This document shows, one piece after another, positions 20,640 through 33,456 of a DNA stretch of 64,000 nt; position 1 is the stretch's first letter, and the number at the start of each line of letters is the position of its first letter. The stretch is from Mesotaenium endlicherianum (lineage: Eukaryota > Streptophyta > Zygnematophyceae > Zygnematales > Mesotaeniaceae): NCBI GenBank assembly GCA_009602735.1, contig WELA01002483.1:103003-167002 (forward strand). The letters are read 5' to 3'. Both the position numbers and the translations under genes were made by a program. Below the pieces are notes generated by a model, which made no database searches, had not been told where the DNA came from, and saw only the letters and a program-made list of their open reading frames with translations.

Positions 20640-22674
20640 CTCGTACAACACAGGATGCCACTCCTGCCGTACCTTACCATCCTTTGTGGTTTTGTGAGCA
20701 GGCTGCACCAAAATAGCACCCATGGCAAAGTCAGAGGCATCAGTGACCACCTGCACCGGTTTGCTGGGGTCACACACGGCTAGCACTGGGGAAAAACAAA
20801 GAGCATCTTTAAGGGTCTGGAAGGCAGCGTGCTGCTCTTCCCCCCACACATACCCTATGTCTTTCTTAGTAAGGTCAGTCAGTTTACTGGGCTTTGTACA
20901 ATAATTCTCAATAAATCTTCTATAGTAGTTAGCCAACCCGAGGAAGGATCTAACTTCAGAGAGAGGCTGTGGTACTGGCCAGTCCCTTATGGTCTGAACT
21001 TTCTTAGAACCACACTGATGCCTTCTTTACTGACAACGTGGCCTACGAATTCAATACTTTCCTTAAAGAAATCATACTTGCTCATTTTAGCATATAAGTG
21101 ATTTCCTCTCAGAGTGTCCTTGACTGTCTTTAAGTGTTCAACGTGCTGAGCTTCATCTTTAGAGAAAATTAAAATATCATCCAGGAAAACTTGCACAAAC
21201 TTATCCAACTAAGGTCTGAAAATGTCATTCATAGCATCCATGAAGGTCGCAGGAGCATTAGTCAGTTCAAATGGCATCACGTTGAACTCATAGTGTCCAT
21301 AACGTGTGCGGAAGGCAGTCTTGTGTTCATCCCCCCCAGCAATTCTGATTTGATGATAACCACTCTCGAGATCTATCTCACTGAAGACCTTAGCACCAGA
21401 CAGGGTATCAAGCAAGTCCTCAATTTTGGGTAAAGCATACTTGTTCTTTACTGTAATTCTGTTCAGAGCTCTGTAATCCACACACATGTGCATACTGCCA
21501 TCCTTTTAACTAACAAATAGGATGGGTGCGCCGTAAGGTGATTAACTGGGAGATATATAACCATTTTCCTCAAGCTCTGCAATCAGTGTTTTCAACTCCT
21601 CGCTCTCCACATAAGACAAGCCATAAGTGCGTTGCCAGGGTGGTTGACTGCCAGGTAATAAATCAATCCTATGATCTACTTCCCTCTTAGGGGGTAGTCC
21701 TGGAGGCATATTAAATACATCCGTGCACTGAGCAACAATTTTTGCAGCAGTAGGGTGCTCCGGGGGGCTTACCTTTTTCTCCACCACTTCTTCAGGCTGA
21801 GGAGGTACCTCTCTTAGCAGCAGACAGAACATTGTGTCTTCCTTCTGGTTCCAGCTGTTGACGAACTCCATTGCATTCAGCAACTTGCATCCTTCTGGAA
21901 GCCTCTCATTTTCCTTCATTTGCCATCCACACAGGACAAGAGGAAGAGCATTGGTGGGTGCCAAGTGAGTCTGCCCATCACTGGCTCCTCTCACTTTAAG
22001 TGTACCTCTGCTCCAACACACTTCAGCTCAATATCTGTTAAGCCAGGACCTGCCTAGCACGAGATCATAAAGCCAGTGTTGAGTACCTCAAATGTAAGCG
22101 TTTCAATTAGAACTGCAATGCCAGAACCTAACTGGACCTCAAGAGGCTTGGTTATAACTCCTCCCGGGATACTTGAGGCATCTCCAAGGAAAATTTTTCT
22201 ATTCCCTTGGGTGACAGTAGGCAGCCTTAGCCGCTTAACTAAGTCCTTATGGATAAAAGTATGTGATGCCCCTCCGTCAACAAATGCCCTCACCTTCCTA
22301 CCTACAATCATGCAATGCAGTGGGATAGGGGGAACTGTCTTTTCCTGACTTTTGCATTGTTCACTGACTTAGCAAAGTTGGACATCAGGTGGAACAAGAG
22401 CATCCAGAGTGTGCACTCTCTGGAGGTCTATATTGCTGATGGTCTCCTTTATCTGGTTGTCAGGCATGCATAGTGAATCCAGTTCAGCGAGACCCATAAT
22501 ACTTGCTACGAGGGCAGCTAGTGACGACTCACTATCTCTAGCATCCTCACAGTCAGTAGACTGGATTACTGACCGTTGTTGTTTTATAAAGGCTGGTCTT
22601 TTCTCTCGACCTTCGGAAGGTGCTTGACTGGACACTGTTCTCTGTAGTGGCCCAACTGCTGACAATGGTAGCAA
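20640..22674 (-). pseudogene. B2 pol 5' part: protease and reverse transcriptase
   Basis: Continuation of B2 on the far side of A1. It contains RT blocks ([49 protein letters not shown]), the connecting region ([19 protein letters not shown]) and protease ([20 protein letters not shown]). It is part of a broken element. The first bases, CTCGT, are the A1 target duplication. Confidence 0.8.
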
Positions 22675-24043
22675 GTGGATTTTGATGAGGCTGGTATCGG
22701 CTTAGTCCTACCACCACCTCTTCCTTAGCCGCCTCGAGAGAAAGCACCTCTACCTCTAGACTATATAGCATTATACTCATACTCATATTCATCACCCTGA
22801 TCATCCTCAGCTTGGTCTCCTTCAATTGCATTGTAGGCACCGTGGGGCTTATTGACCATCTTGGACACCCAAGCATTACTCTGGCGCTTGTGATTGAACT
22901 GCTGCTGATCCCAGGCATCAGCGTCCTGGATCAAGTCAGCCAGTTTCTCATACTTCTTCTCAGCAAAATGACCAGAGACTTCGGATTTCAAGCCATACCT
23001 GAAGTATGCTATCCTATACCGTTCTGGCAAGTCTGGCTATTTCATCATGTTCTCCTGGAACTTTTGAGCAAACTTAGCAACTGAAGTGGTCTGCTTCAGT
23101 GTCAGGGAGATCATTGCATAGATAGCTTTCTCCTGCTGGTTGATGACATCAAACTTCTCATGCAACTTCTCGACAAACTCTTCCCACGTAGGGTCACCGA
23201 GTTGCTAAGCCTTACGCTCTCCTTTCCAGTATAGCCACCAGTCTGCGGCACTGCCTTTTAGTAGCGCTCCGGTGTGCCTGACCTTCTCGTAATCTTGCAG
23301 TTCTGGGTAGTTCTCCAGCCACTGCTCAACATCCGCGAGAAACTTGATCAGGTAATATTTTTTGTTTCCCTCAGGATCATAGTCCTGGGGAGGTTTTGGC
23401 TTGGGCTTACTAGGCCCTCTGCCACCACCACCAGTGGTTTGAGACCCCAGTTGGTCTCTGTCCCGCAGTAGAGGCATTATGATTCTTTTGTCCTCTTGTT
23501 GGGACTAATACATGGTCGCCATTTGCGACTGCATTTGAACGAACAATGCTCCCAAGTCTACACTCTGCGGTGGAAGTGTAGCAAATACAGCAGCAGTAGT
23601 GGCTTCTACTCGCTGAGTAGTGTCCTCAACAGTCCCTCTCGCTCCTGAGCAGCAATTCCTGCCGCATTCAGCCGGTCACGTATTTGACCTAGGGGTACAT
23701 TGAGTTGTACAGCAGGAGGTGGGTTTTGTACATTGGCCCTTGATGCCATAAGTTTTTCAAGAGTGCGCTCGTCAGCTGGCTGTTCTTCCCTCCTTTCTGT
23801 ATCTTCAGCGGCCTTTGCTCATTGTTCAGCTTCTAATGTGGCTCTCTCCTCCTCAGCTTGCTGTGCTGTGACTAGGGCAATAGCAGCAACCTCGTGTGCA
23901 GCCTCTCTAGCTGCAGTATCTGCCACTGCTTCAGAATAGGTACAGGTTCCCGCTACATGGCTTTCCGCCTGGTTCTGGACATTCTCGTTATCCTGGTTCT
24001 CCATGTCTCGGGAGTTTCTAGTTTGAGGCCTTGTCCTTACCAT
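22675..24043 (-). pseudogene. B2 gag
   Basis: Starts MVRTRPQTRNSRDMENQ at 24043. It has the Ala/Glu-rich helical N-terminus, the gag domain (about 23.2-22.8 kb, RYRIAYFRYGLKSEVSGHFA) and Gly/Arg-rich sequence before the zinc knuckle. It is homologous to B1 gag throughout and is a broken copy. Confidence 0.75.
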
Positions 24044-24064
24044 ACAAAGAAGACTGTGATAACT

Positions 24065-24076
24065 GCTCCGATACCA
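24065..24076 (-). other. Primer binding site of B2
   Basis: TGGTATCGGAGC on the minus strand, one base inside the LTR end, the same as in B1. Confidence 0.85.
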
Positions 24077-24077
24077 C

Positions 24078-24793
24078 TGAAATGAATCGACTTACCAAAT
24101 AGGCAATTAGCAATTAATGAAGAACTTTATATCAGCAAGTAATCTTTATGGTATTTTTTGTTGATTGATTGAACAACAAAAGACAACACACTAGCAGCGA
24201 ATAATAGTCGTAAGTCAAATGCAAGTAAAGTAGCATCAATAATGCAATCAGTAAACTCATACATAAGCAAGATTAGAAGTCAGTGCGTATCAATAGCTTC
24301 TCGCCTTGCATTCAGATCTCTCTCAGTAAGTTGTACAGAGAGTTGGCCTCGTTTCCGAATGCCGATCTTGAGAGCAATGCCTAGCATATGTACAAGGAAT
24401 GAGTTTACTGTTCAACGGTCAGTGCGATGGCACCGCCTACCCGGGAGTTAACCACGTTGGTAGGACCTCGGTTAACCAAATCCACCGCCATCTCCCATCA
24501 TCCCGAATCGCCATCCATCATAGGGATGTCATCTGGCCATTCATCCAGCATACCACACTTAGATGCATATCGAGGCAGTTTGCTGCTACCAAGTACGAAA
24601 GTCAGCTGCCTGTCAAAGAATGTGTCAGCAAGTTGACTTAAGTTGTCTTCAGCCTGCTGCTTCCGACTGAGTCCTTTAACTGATAATTATAAAGTCCAGC
24701 AGACTCAATACTACATATAGTTCAGTAGGCTGAACTTAATTAAGTATTATATTTAAATGAATATTATATCTACTAATATACTGATTTATTACA
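24078..24793 (-). repeat. Family B 5' LTR of B2 (716 bp)
   Basis: Starts TGTAATAAAT at 24793 and ends ATTCATTTCA at 24078 on the minus strand. Its outer edge abuts the GC-rich family D/C internal sequence, suggesting that B2 inserted into that element. No matching target duplication can be tested because the other end of B2 is lost. Confidence 0.85.
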
Positions 24794-24885
24794 GGCCTCC
24801 ATTGACACGCCGTGCTCCGCGAAGGAGACGGCTGGTATTCAGTGTAGTGCCAGCGAGATGACTTTAGCGCTGAGCTGCACCGTGG

Positions 24886-26691
24886 TCATCGGCGAGGTAA
24901 GTGCGCGTGGTGCCCTCTCGCTGCGCAGGCTGCAGACGACCCTGCTGGTGTCAGCAGGACAACGCAGGCCAGAGGTGCTGCACGAGCCTGTGCTGGCTGC
25001 ACTGGCGAGAGTGACCGTCCGTTGAGAGGCGTGTCTGCGGCGCGAGATAGCGAGTCCGCGCGGGCTTGCGGCCTGCCATCTGGCAGCCTCTCAGGGAGGA
25101 AGCCGCCGCTGTTGGAAATTGCTAGTGCGACGTGCGCAGAGCTGGCAGGAGCATGTGCGCAGACGTCTGCAGCGTTGGCTGCAAGAGCTCCGTCGGAAGG
25201 CGGGCGTGTGTTGGGTTGCAACATCCCTGTGGCGCCAGGTGACAGTCTCTGGGGCTGCCTTGTGTCAGCGCTGCAAATGTGTGCGGAGGCTGCGCGGACG
25301 CCATCTGTCGGAGCTGGAGCGTCGGTCGGCGGGACGCGTGCGAAGAGGGCTCCGCACGCGTCGTAGCTGTCGGCGGCGACTAGGCCACGGAGTCTGGCGA
25401 TCTCCGCGTTGGCCTCCACGAGGGCGTCGCTGACATTGTCAAAGCTGCAGTAGTCGGCTCCACGGGTCAGCGCATTGTCCATGGTGGCCGTGGCTGCCGT
25501 CATCGAGGGGCGTCCACCCGTGCGAGGGTTACGCATGCCTCGCTGTCCTACTGCTAACGGCGCGGGGCCGCCACGAGCGCGTCCGTTCTCGACGTCGCGC
25601 TTCTTCAGCAGGCATACAATCTGCAGGTGACCGGCCTTGCCTCAGTAGGTACAATTACCGAACTCGCCATTCTGCGCGATTGTGCAGTTCTGGCGAGAGT
25701 GGCCCGTCTTCCCGCAAGACCAACAGGGGTCGCTCGTCGTGGCGGCCATGGAAATGCGGCCAAGCGTAGCTCCGCGCTGCTGAGTCTGCTGGGGCAGCTG
25801 AGAGCGCTGGGGCTGCTGCTGCTGCTGGGGCTGGCGAGCCGAAGCTGGGCGCATCGTGGAAGGTGGCAGCACCAAGGACTCCTTGCGTAAGTCTGTAGAT
25901 GCGAGGCCCACACGGTCGCTAATGTTGCTTCGTGCGGCAGCCAAGCTCTGGTTCTCAACTGAGAGGTAAGCGTCCTCCAGTGAGTACTCGGAGCTAATGT
26001 GATAGATGAGGGGGGCCATGGCCCTCTCCCTCAATTGTGGCCACGGCAGGCAAAAAGATCTCTGCTGCCTCACGATCGGTGACAATGCCAACGTCTCGGC
26101 AAAGGTGCGTCAAGCGGCGGTACATTATGCGGATCGTCTCGTTCTTGCGGCGATAGAAGTGGTGCATCTCGTACACCTTCTCTTTGGTTGCGGCCTGGAA
26201 CTCCTTTTGGAGGACGTCCCAGAAGGCCTTGACCGGATCTGCGAGGGGGGTCTCCACTAGGGGTTCTCCCACAAGCTCTGTGCGTGCGTAGATCTCGTCA
26301 CCCTTCTCGCGGAAGGTGTCACGGGCCTCGTAGAGGAGATAGCGCATGAGCGTATAGAACACGTCACGTTTAGTGAGCGCGGGATTCTTAAGGCGATCAC
26401 GAACTCAGCCTCGAACTCTGAGATTGTGTCGTCCAGATCACAGGTTCCTGGTCTGCCGTTGAAGCGGAAGAGGGAGGACCTGTCAGTCTTGACCTCTTGG
26501 TCACCTGCCATGGGATACCAAGAATCATGGTGAGCCCACTGGGAAGTTGGCTCAGGGACAATCACAGGAAGTACGAGTGCTGGCTGCTCCCCTTCAGAGG
26601 GTTCAGTGACACTACTGAGATCGGAATTTGAGTCTTCTCCACTAACCCTTTCGTAGTAGGGCCGGTAAGAAAGCCCACTATGGGTAGGCAT
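24886..26691 (-). pseudogene. GC-rich gag-like region of family D/C
   Basis: Starts MPTHSGLSYRPYYERVSGED at 26691. An acidic leader is followed by FRFNGRPGTCDLDDTISEFE, a helical gag-type stretch (AFWDVLQKEFQAATKEKVYE; HHFYRRKNETIRIMYRRLTH), a Gln/Pro-rich linker and a zinc knuckle CWSCGKTGHSRQNC with a second knuckle-like motif (GKAGHLQIVC) after it. Downstream is an Ala/Pro-rich region with a leucine-patterned helix (DALVEANAEIARLRGL). The knuckle supports a nucleocapsid role. The rest is not a family I can name. A related segment lies at 42781-44692. Confidence 0.6.
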
Positions 26692-26771
26692 ACGCTAAAG
26701 ATTCTAATTGCTTGTAGGCAAAGAGAGACCTTTTTAGAAGTAAGGAGCGTGTACTCTCCATAGTGAGCACC

Positions 26772-27274
26772 TGTAGTGATTTGAATTATTATACATTAGT
26801 TTGCATATATTTTAATGTTTTCAAATATATTTGAAGTCGTATGGTGTGGAGTCAAGTGTGAATAGGTACTCTAGTAACTTGGTTCATGTCCTTTGAACCT
26901 TCCAAGGCATTTTCGAAGTTAGAGGAAAGACCTAGAAGAACTCCATGTGGCAAAAGTCAGATGTGCCATTTTTAGGTCAAAAGGACATGTGTACATTATT
27001 CTAGAAAGAGGTGGCAAGTTTTGGGATGTGTTGGGTGCCAACACATCAACATACACCTTCCTAGAAATTACTTATGTAGCAAGTATATAAACAAGAGCTA
27101 GAACATAGAAAGACATTCCAGAATCACTCTTGTACTTGCCAAAATCCAGAAATATATTAACTTTCAAGAAGCCATCTCTCTTTCAAGAAGCTACCACTTG
27201 TGTTCAAAGATCCTTGTCTTGAATAGATAAAGTATTCTGTTTTACTAAGTACTTTATCTATCTGTTTCACTACA
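26772..27274 (+). repeat. A2 5' LTR (503 bp)
   Basis: Same ends and TATA box as A1. It carries the outer-U3 variants ATACATTAG, TTTGAAG and GTATGGTG, which are shared only with the A1 5' LTR within this window. Confidence 0.95.
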
Positions 27275-27311
27275 GTGGTATCGGAGCTAGGCACTTTGGT
27301 AGCACAAGAAG

Positions 27312-28592
27312 ATGGCCGATCCTCAAGACCAACAGCAAGCTTTCGAAGGAAGCCCTTCCTCTCCAAGACACCCTCCTCCAGCGCCGATGGGAGAGCCCAC
27401 TCAAGAAAATCTGCAACAACAAGAAGCACCACAAGGAGGAGCACACCCTCCTCCAGCGTCGATGGGAGAGCCTACTCAAGGAAATCTGCAACAACAAGAA
27501 GCACCACAAGGAGGAGCACCGTCAAATCCCGTGGCAGCCGCTATAGCAAAGTTGACCCCACCACAAGGAGTTCCCGCAAATGAGTGGGCAGCCTTCCTAA
27601 TGACCGTCCACAACCAAGTGGGCTTGGCCACCTATGAAGCAACCGTGCAAGCGTCAAGAGAAGCTATGGCTGCCATGGTTGCCCCTATTGCGAGCAATGC
27701 TCAAAATCCAGCCCCGGCTCAAGCGCCTCCACAAGAGCCAACGAGAGCAAGGAAACTCATCAAGCCCGGCAAACCCGACACTTTCAACCCCGGGAAAGGT
27801 GCCAACCTGAATTTATGGCTCTACCAAGTGGAGACGTACCTCGCGTTCCTTGAAGTACCCGAGGAGGACTACGTTCCCTTTGCCGTTACCTTACTTAGAG
27901 GAGCAGCAACATCATGGTGGCGTAACTATCAAGCGGCTATATATCAAGCTATGGCGCACCCCATGCTCGGCCAAGAGCCCCCACCATCATATGCAAGATG
28001 GGCAGATTTTCGTGAGGCCCTCAAGAAGCAATTCATGCCCATCAATGCGGAGAAGATTGCCCGAGGAAAGCTCCACCATCTCAAGCAAACGACGTCCGTT
28101 CAAGAGTATACATCCAGATTTCACGCCCTCACTCTTGAGATCCCCAACATGTCTCTCGAGGAGAAGATTGACCGTTACATCTTTGGCCTCAAACCCAAGG
28201 TGGCAAAGGAAGTGGAGTTACGCGACTTGACGGACTTCTCAAAGATCATTGAAGTGGCCCAAAAGGTGGATACCTTGGATTTCAAGCACTCCGTGCCTTC
28301 ATCTTCACGGGTACCGACGACGCGGGTGTACGCAGCCCCTTCCACATCCGAATCTGGACCCACACCCATGGAAATCGGAGTTATTAAAAGGGACCCCGCG
28401 GCTGCCCGGAAGAGTGGAAGACCCTCCAATGACACTTATGATGCAAGAAACCAGCAAGGAGTGAAAGCAAGACTCTCCCCGGCTGAAAAAGAAGCTCTCA
28501 TGACGGCTGGACTATGCTTCTATTGCAAGGAAAAGGGCCATCGTGCACTTTCATGCCCCAAAAAGTTGTCAAAAAACGGACAGCGCCGGTAG
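27312..28592 (+). CDS. gag: Family A Gag (426 aa), A2
   Basis: Protein identical to the A1 Gag: Pro/Gln-rich N-terminus with the 25-residue duplication, gag domain, and one CCHC zinc knuckle near residue 405. It overlaps pol in the -1 frame, with the slippery heptamer at 28571-28577 and the hairpin at 28588-28606. Confidence 0.95.
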   Translation: MADPQDQQQAFEGSPSSPRHPPPAPMGEPTQENLQQQEAPQGGAHPPPASMGEPTQGNLQQQEAPQGGAPSNPVAAAIAKLTPPQGVPANEWAAFLMTVHNQVGLATYEATVQASREAMAAMVAPIASNAQNPAPAQAPPQEPTRARKLIKPGKPDTFNPGKGANLNLWLYQVETYLAFLEVPEEDYVPFAVTLLRGAATSWWRNYQAAIYQAMAHPMLGQEPPPSYARWADFREALKKQFMPINAEKIARGKLHHLKQTTSVQEYTSRFHALTLEIPNMSLEEKIDRYIFGLKPKVAKEVELRDLTDFSKIIEVAQKVDTLDFKHSVPSSSRVPTTRVYAAPSTSESGPTPMEIGVIKRDPAAARKSGRPSNDTYDARNQQGVKARLSPAEKEALMTAGLCFYCKEKGHRALSCPKKLSKNGQRR

Positions 28593-31500
28593 GCCAGGAG
28601 CCTACCACCCCAAGACCCACTTCACGAGAAGGCAACACGCCAAGTGAGGTGGAGACCCCCGTTGAAGACGACGTTCCAGCCCCAATGAGTTTGAGAGGTT
28701 ACCTTGGAGGAGAGAAGGTCCACATCTTGGTGGATAGCGGAGCTCAAGGCAACTTCATTGCTGCAGATTTTGCCACCAAGCACGGTATTACTATGCGAAC
28801 TCTTGACCACGACGAGGAGATTATGATGCCCGATGGATTCTCCTATACTACCCCTTCCAAGAAGACGTACCCCTTGGCACTCTCTATCAAGTCCTTCAAG
28901 GATAGAGTAGTGTTCTCCCCCATGCAATTGGGCAAGTACGACGTCATCCTAGGGACGCCTTGGTTGACCAAGCACAACCCCCAAGTTGATTGGAGGACCG
29001 GTACTATCAAGATCAAGAATGACATCACTTCAAGAATCTGTATTTTGCGCGCAATCCAGAATATCCAGACCCAAGACATCCAGAAGCCGGCACACGAGAT
29101 ACTATTGTCCGCCCTCCAACTCAAGAGACTTGTGAGGAAGGGACACGAGCTTCTTTTGGCCTTGATCACGCCAAAAGACATCAAGAAAGACATCGAGAGT
29201 CAAGAAGGCAGCCCCGTTCCCAAGGAGATACAAGAAGTCTTTGAGGACTACAAAGAAGTGTTCTCCCCGGAATTGCCCAAGGGCCTACCCCCCAAAAGAT
29301 TCGTAGACCACAAGATAGAGTTGGAGCCCGGAAGCAAGCCCATCTCTCGGCCTACGTTCAAAATGTCATACACGGAGCTAGACGAAGTCAAGAAGCAAAT
29401 CAAGGAGCTACTGGAGCATGGCTTCATTCGACCTAGCAAGTCGCCATTTGGAGCCCCGGTGCTATTTGTCAAGAAGAAAGATGGTACCTTGAGGATGTGT
29501 GTGGACTATCGCGCCCTCAACAAGATCACCATCAAGAATCGATACCCGCTGCCGCGCATGGATGAGCTCATGGACCGGCTGGTTGGAGCCAAGTACTTCA
29601 CGAAGATTGACTTACGGAGCGGCTACCACCAGATTCGCATCGCAGAACCGGACATAGAGAAGACGGCATTCAGGACAAGATATGGACATTTTGAGTTCAT
29701 GGTCCTGCCATTTGGACTCACCAACGCGCCAGCAACTTTCATGACTATGATGAACACCATATTTCAGCCCATGTTGGACAGATTTGTGGTGGTATTCATC
29801 GATGACATCCTTATCTACAGCAAGACCCTTGAAGAGCATGCGAGACACTTGAAAGAAGTCCTTGAAGTATTGAAGCAAAACAAGCTGTTTGCGAAGGAGT
29901 CAAAATGCGAGTTTGCCAAACAAGAAGTGGAGTTCCTAGGTCTCCACGTGACTGCTGATGGCATCAAGATAGACCCCAAGAAGACCACGGTGGTGGAGGA
30001 ATGGCCAACCCCCACGACCAAGAAAGAACTCCAGTCATTCTTGGGATTTGCCAATTGGTACAGAAAATTCATCCAAGGCTTCTCGCACATAGCAGCCCCC
30101 CTGACAGATCTACTCAAGAAGGACAGGCTATATACATGGACCGAGAAAGAGGAAGAGGCATTTCAAGAGTTAAAGCGAAGATTGACCACATCCCCGGTGC
30201 TCACACTCCCAAGTCCAAACCCAGATTGGCCCTTCCACGTCATCACCGATGCATCTTCCTATGCAATAGGAGCAATCCTGCTTCAAGACCAAGGCAAGGG
30301 ACTGCAGCCCATCGCCTACGAGTCAAGGAAGCTAAATCCAGCCGAGCAAAATTATACAACCACGGAGCGAGAGGCATTGGCGATTGTACATGCCTTGAAG
30401 GTTTGGCGCTGCTACGTTGAAGGACGCAAAGTACTGGTCACCACGGACCACGAGGCGTTAAAGCACCTCCAAACGCAGCCGTATCTCTCAAGGAGACAAG
30501 CAAGATGGAGCGGATACTTGCAACAATACAACATCACGATTCAGTACCAGCCCGGCAAGACAAACCCGGCTGACCCCCTCTCAAGACTGCAATTAAATGC
30601 AGTGATGGTATCCCTGAAGACAGATCTGGAAGCTCGATTTTCAGCCGCCTATGAAAGAGACCCTTACTACAAGAACGGAGAAGCAGCCTTGGACCCATGC
30701 AAGAAGCAAGAAGGCAATTATTGGGTGAGGCAAGATACGGGCCAGAGATGTGTTCCTAATGACTTAGACCTCCGGCTCTTGCTTCTACGAGAAGCACACG
30801 ACAACCCTCTTGGAGGACACTTTGGAATCCTAAGGACCACGGGCGTTCTAGCTAGGACTTATTGTTGGCCAGGCATGTCTAAGCAAGTCAAGGAGTACTG
30901 CAGGAGCTGTGACACATGCCAAAGAATCAAGCCATCATCGCAAAAGGCGGGAGGACTCCTCCAACCACTACCAATCCCCGAAAGACAATGGACGGACATC
31001 TCAATGGACCTTATCGTGGACTTGCCCGTGACACCTCGAGGCCATAATGCAATACTCACGGTGGTGGACAGACTTACCAAGATGGCTCATTTTATTCCCA
31101 CGACGACTAAGGCTACAGCACCACAACTTGCAAGACTCATCTTTGACAACATCTTCCGACTCCATGGACTACCATCAAGAATTGTGTCAGATAGAGATCC
31201 AAGATTCACAAGCCATTTCTGGAAAAATCTCTTCAAGAACTTGGGTACATCGCTGGATATGTCTACTGCCTACCACCCACAATCAGATGGGCAAACCGAG
31301 CGTATGAATCGTACCCTAAAGACCTCTCTAAAGGCCTACGTGTCTACCCTCGAGCAAGACTGGGACATGTACTTGACCCCCCTCGAGTTTGCCTACAACA
31401 ACACTACGCAGGCCTCTACCCAAGAGTCCCCATTCTTCCTCAACTATGGCTTCCATCCGACCACGCCACTGAGCTTCACGGCTGGCCATGATGAAGTACC

Positions 31501-32179
31501 TGCAGCCACAGATTTTATGGAGACATTAGAAGCAGCCCTTACAGCAGCGAAGAAAGCTCTACAACACGCGCAAGATGCTCAAGCAAGAGTGGCGAACAGA
31601 TCCAGAAGAGAAATTACGTACAGAGTGGGTGACAACGTGTTACTATCATCCAAGAACATTTCCCTGAACAACAGGCCTGCCGGCAGCAAGTTCTCTCCCA
31701 AGTATTTGGGACCCTTCAAGATTATCCAGCAAGTCAACCCCGTTGCTTTCAAGCTAGAACTTCCCCAGACTATGCACATCGACCCCGTATTCCACGCTTC
31801 CCTCTTCAAGCCATATGTGCAACCCGACAACAAGTTCCCAGGACGTGTGACAACCCCACCAGCCCCAACAATAGTGGATGATCATTTGGAGTACGAAGTG
31901 GAAGACATAGTGGCTATGAGAAATTTCAGGAGACAGCAGCAATACTTGATCAAGTGGAAAGGATATCCAGATTCGGAGAATAGTTGGGTGGCGGCGCACT
32001 ACCTTGACAAAGTTCAGAGAAAGTTGAAGCGCTTCCATGCCGCCAACCCCCATCTTGGACCAGCCCCAAGTCTCTCTACTAGAAGCCCGAAGACTTCAGG
32101 GAGGCAGCCTGCCACCATCAAGAAGCAGCAGAAGACCCCTTGGAGGCAGCCTGCAAGAACAAGAAAGAGGAAAAATTGA
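28514..32179 (+). CDS. pol: Family A Pol (1221 codons), A2
   Basis: Protein identical to A1 Pol: protease, RT (FIDD), RNase H, integrase, chromodomain and basic tail. Identity at the protein level between two copies at unrelated target sites fits very recent amplification from one source. Reached by -1 frameshift from gag. Confidence 0.95.
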   Translation: MLLLQGKGPSCTFMPQKVVKKRTAPVGQEPTTPRPTSREGNTPSEVETPVEDDVPAPMSLRGYLGGEKVHILVDSGAQGNFIAADFATKHGITMRTLDHDEEIMMPDGFSYTTPSKKTYPLALSIKSFKDRVVFSPMQLGKYDVILGTPWLTKHNPQVDWRTGTIKIKNDITSRICILRAIQNIQTQDIQKPAHEILLSALQLKRLVRKGHELLLALITPKDIKKDIESQEGSPVPKEIQEVFEDYKEVFSPELPKGLPPKRFVDHKIELEPGSKPISRPTFKMSYTELDEVKKQIKELLEHGFIRPSKSPFGAPVLFVKKKDGTLRMCVDYRALNKITIKNRYPLPRMDELMDRLVGAKYFTKIDLRSGYHQIRIAEPDIEKTAFRTRYGHFEFMVLPFGLTNAPATFMTMMNTIFQPMLDRFVVVFIDDILIYSKTLEEHARHLKEVLEVLKQNKLFAKESKCEFAKQEVEFLGLHVTADGIKIDPKKTTVVEEWPTPTTKKELQSFLGFANWYRKFIQGFSHIAAPLTDLLKKDRLYTWTEKEEEAFQELKRRLTTSPVLTLPSPNPDWPFHVITDASSYAIGAILLQDQGKGLQPIAYESRKLNPAEQNYTTTEREALAIVHALKVWRCYVEGRKVLVTTDHEALKHLQTQPYLSRRQARWSGYLQQYNITIQYQPGKTNPADPLSRLQLNAVMVSLKTDLEARFSAAYERDPYYKNGEAALDPCKKQEGNYWVRQDTGQRCVPNDLDLRLLLLREAHDNPLGGHFGILRTTGVLARTYCWPGMSKQVKEYCRSCDTCQRIKPSSQKAGGLLQPLPIPERQWTDISMDLIVDLPVTPRGHNAILTVVDRLTKMAHFIPTTTKATAPQLARLIFDNIFRLHGLPSRIVSDRDPRFTSHFWKNLFKNLGTSLDMSTAYHPQSDGQTERMNRTLKTSLKAYVSTLEQDWDMYLTPLEFAYNNTTQASTQESPFFLNYGFHPTTPLSFTAGHDEVPAATDFMETLEAALTAAKKALQHAQDAQARVANRSRREITYRVGDNVLLSSKNISLNNRPAGSKFSPKYLGPFKIIQQVNPVAFKLELPQTMHIDPVFHASLFKPYVQPDNKFPGRVTTPPAPTIVDDHLEYEVEDIVAMRNFRRQQQYLIKWKGYPDSENSWVAAHYLDKVQRKLKRFHAANPHLGPAPSLSTRSPKTSGRQPATIKKQQKTPWRQPARTRKRKN

Positions 32180-32948
32180 CATTAGACACTCTTCTCTTCT
32201 CGCAGTTTCTGGACAGAAAACTAAAACTGCTACTGGTAATAGGTCTCTGCATAATAAATTCTGAAAATTTACCTGGCTGTAGTCCATGAGTAGCCGGTCA
32301 TTTAGAGTCCAAGTTTGCTCAATTTGGAGCACTGGTGAGAGAGATATGATGCTCTAAGTAGAAGGGGGTCAGGCTGCTGGCATTGTTAGGACAGAATATG
32401 CCTTCTGACATTGTGCCTTCCCCTGAACTTGGAATGCTCTGAAACTCAAGACTCTGGTAGAACATCTTACAGCGCCCAGTTTGAGACTTAGTTTGCAGAA
32501 TTTGGAGAAGTATAGAAGGACTTATGATTTTCAGAAGTTTCTGCACAGATTTGGAGGAGTGCCTACTCTCTCAGCTCTCAACGACACTCCAGAAATGAGA
32601 ATGCTCTCAAATTTGGTGACCCGGTAGAGTTCTCCGACGCGGTCCGTCTGGCACTCGAATTTTCAGATTTGGAGCAGTTCTGTGGCCGCTATGAATTTTT
32701 GAGTTCGTGGCAGATTCTGGGCCAACTTGTACAATTTTCTTTATCATTAAGGAGTAGGCTAGCCAATAAGGTCACACCACCTACGACCTTGCCTAGTCTA
32801 CCTTACATGTGTAGCACCTGACTTGGCGCCTTTGACTAGTCCTCTTCACATGTGTGGCATCTGACTTGAAACTGTTGACTAGTTTGCTCCACATGTGTAA
32901 GACCTGACTTGACGCGCCGAGACGTCGCTTTTTCTATTGGGGGGGTGA

Positions 32949-33451
32949 TGTAGTGATTTGAGTTATTATATATTAGTTTGCATATATTTTAATGTTTTCA
33001 AATATATTTGGAGTAGTATTGTGTGGAGTCAAGTGTGAATAGGTACTCTAGTAACTTGGTTCATGTCCTTTGAACCTTCCAAGGCATTTTCGAAGTTAGA
33101 GGAAAGACCTAGAAGAACTCCATGTGGCAAAAGTCAGATGTGCCATTTTTAGGTCAAAAGGACATGTGTACATTATTCTAGAAAGAGGTGGCAAGTTTTG
33201 GGATGTGTTGGGTGCCAACACATCAACATACACCTTCCTAGAAATTACTTATGTAGCAAGTATATAAACAAGAGCTAGAACATAGAAAGACATTCCAGAA
33301 TCACTCTTGTACTTGCCAAAATCCAGAAATATATTAACTTTCAAGAAGCCATCTCTCTTTCAAGAAGCTACCACTTGTGTTCAAAGATCCTTGTCTTGAA
33401 TAGATAAAGTATTTTGTTTTACTAAGTACTTTATCTATCTGTTTCACTACA
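32949..33451 (+). repeat. A2 3' LTR (503 bp)
   Basis: Preceded by the purine tract and the 43-bp repeats (from 32805), and followed by the target duplication GCACC. It carries the same outer-U3 variants as the A1 3' LTR. Confidence 0.95.
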
Positions 33452-33456
33452 GCACC

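Larger units (their letters stand above)
10243..24793 (-). mobile_element. Ty3/gypsy chromovirus, family B copy B2 (broken, split by A1, no own 3' LTR)
   Basis: Two blocks, 10243-13959 and 20640-24793, separated by the family A insertion A1. From the 5' side: LTR 24078-24793, primer site 24065-24076, gag from 24043, zinc knuckle near 22.7 kb, protease with DGGASHTF (about 22.25 kb), RT (about 21.5-21.0 kb, FLDD), RNase H (split by A1), integrase (13.8-12.6 kb), chromodomain (about 12.2-12.3 kb), spacer, aORF. The 3' end is truncated where the plus-strand LTR 9523-10242 begins. It carries a number of coding disruptions and is old relative to A1. Two single-N joins (11737, 12107) mark assembly seams. 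Confidence 0.88.
26772..33451 (+). mobile_element. Family A Ty3/gypsy chromovirus, copy A2 (looks whole)
   Basis: 6680 bp, 503-bp LTRs (26772-27274, 32949-33451), target duplication GCACC (26767-26771, 33452-33456), inserted into the LTR of D1. The internal region is almost base-for-base the same as A1, with only a handful of differences noticed. The LTRs differ from each other at about 6 positions, three of which are shared with A1. Both frames are open. Confidence 0.95.

Noticed and set aside
25022-25958. Long frames on both strands in GC-rich DNA (also 43302-44378) as possible host genes.
   Set aside because: High GC lengthens frames by chance. Only the minus-strand readings show gag-like blocks and a zinc knuckle.
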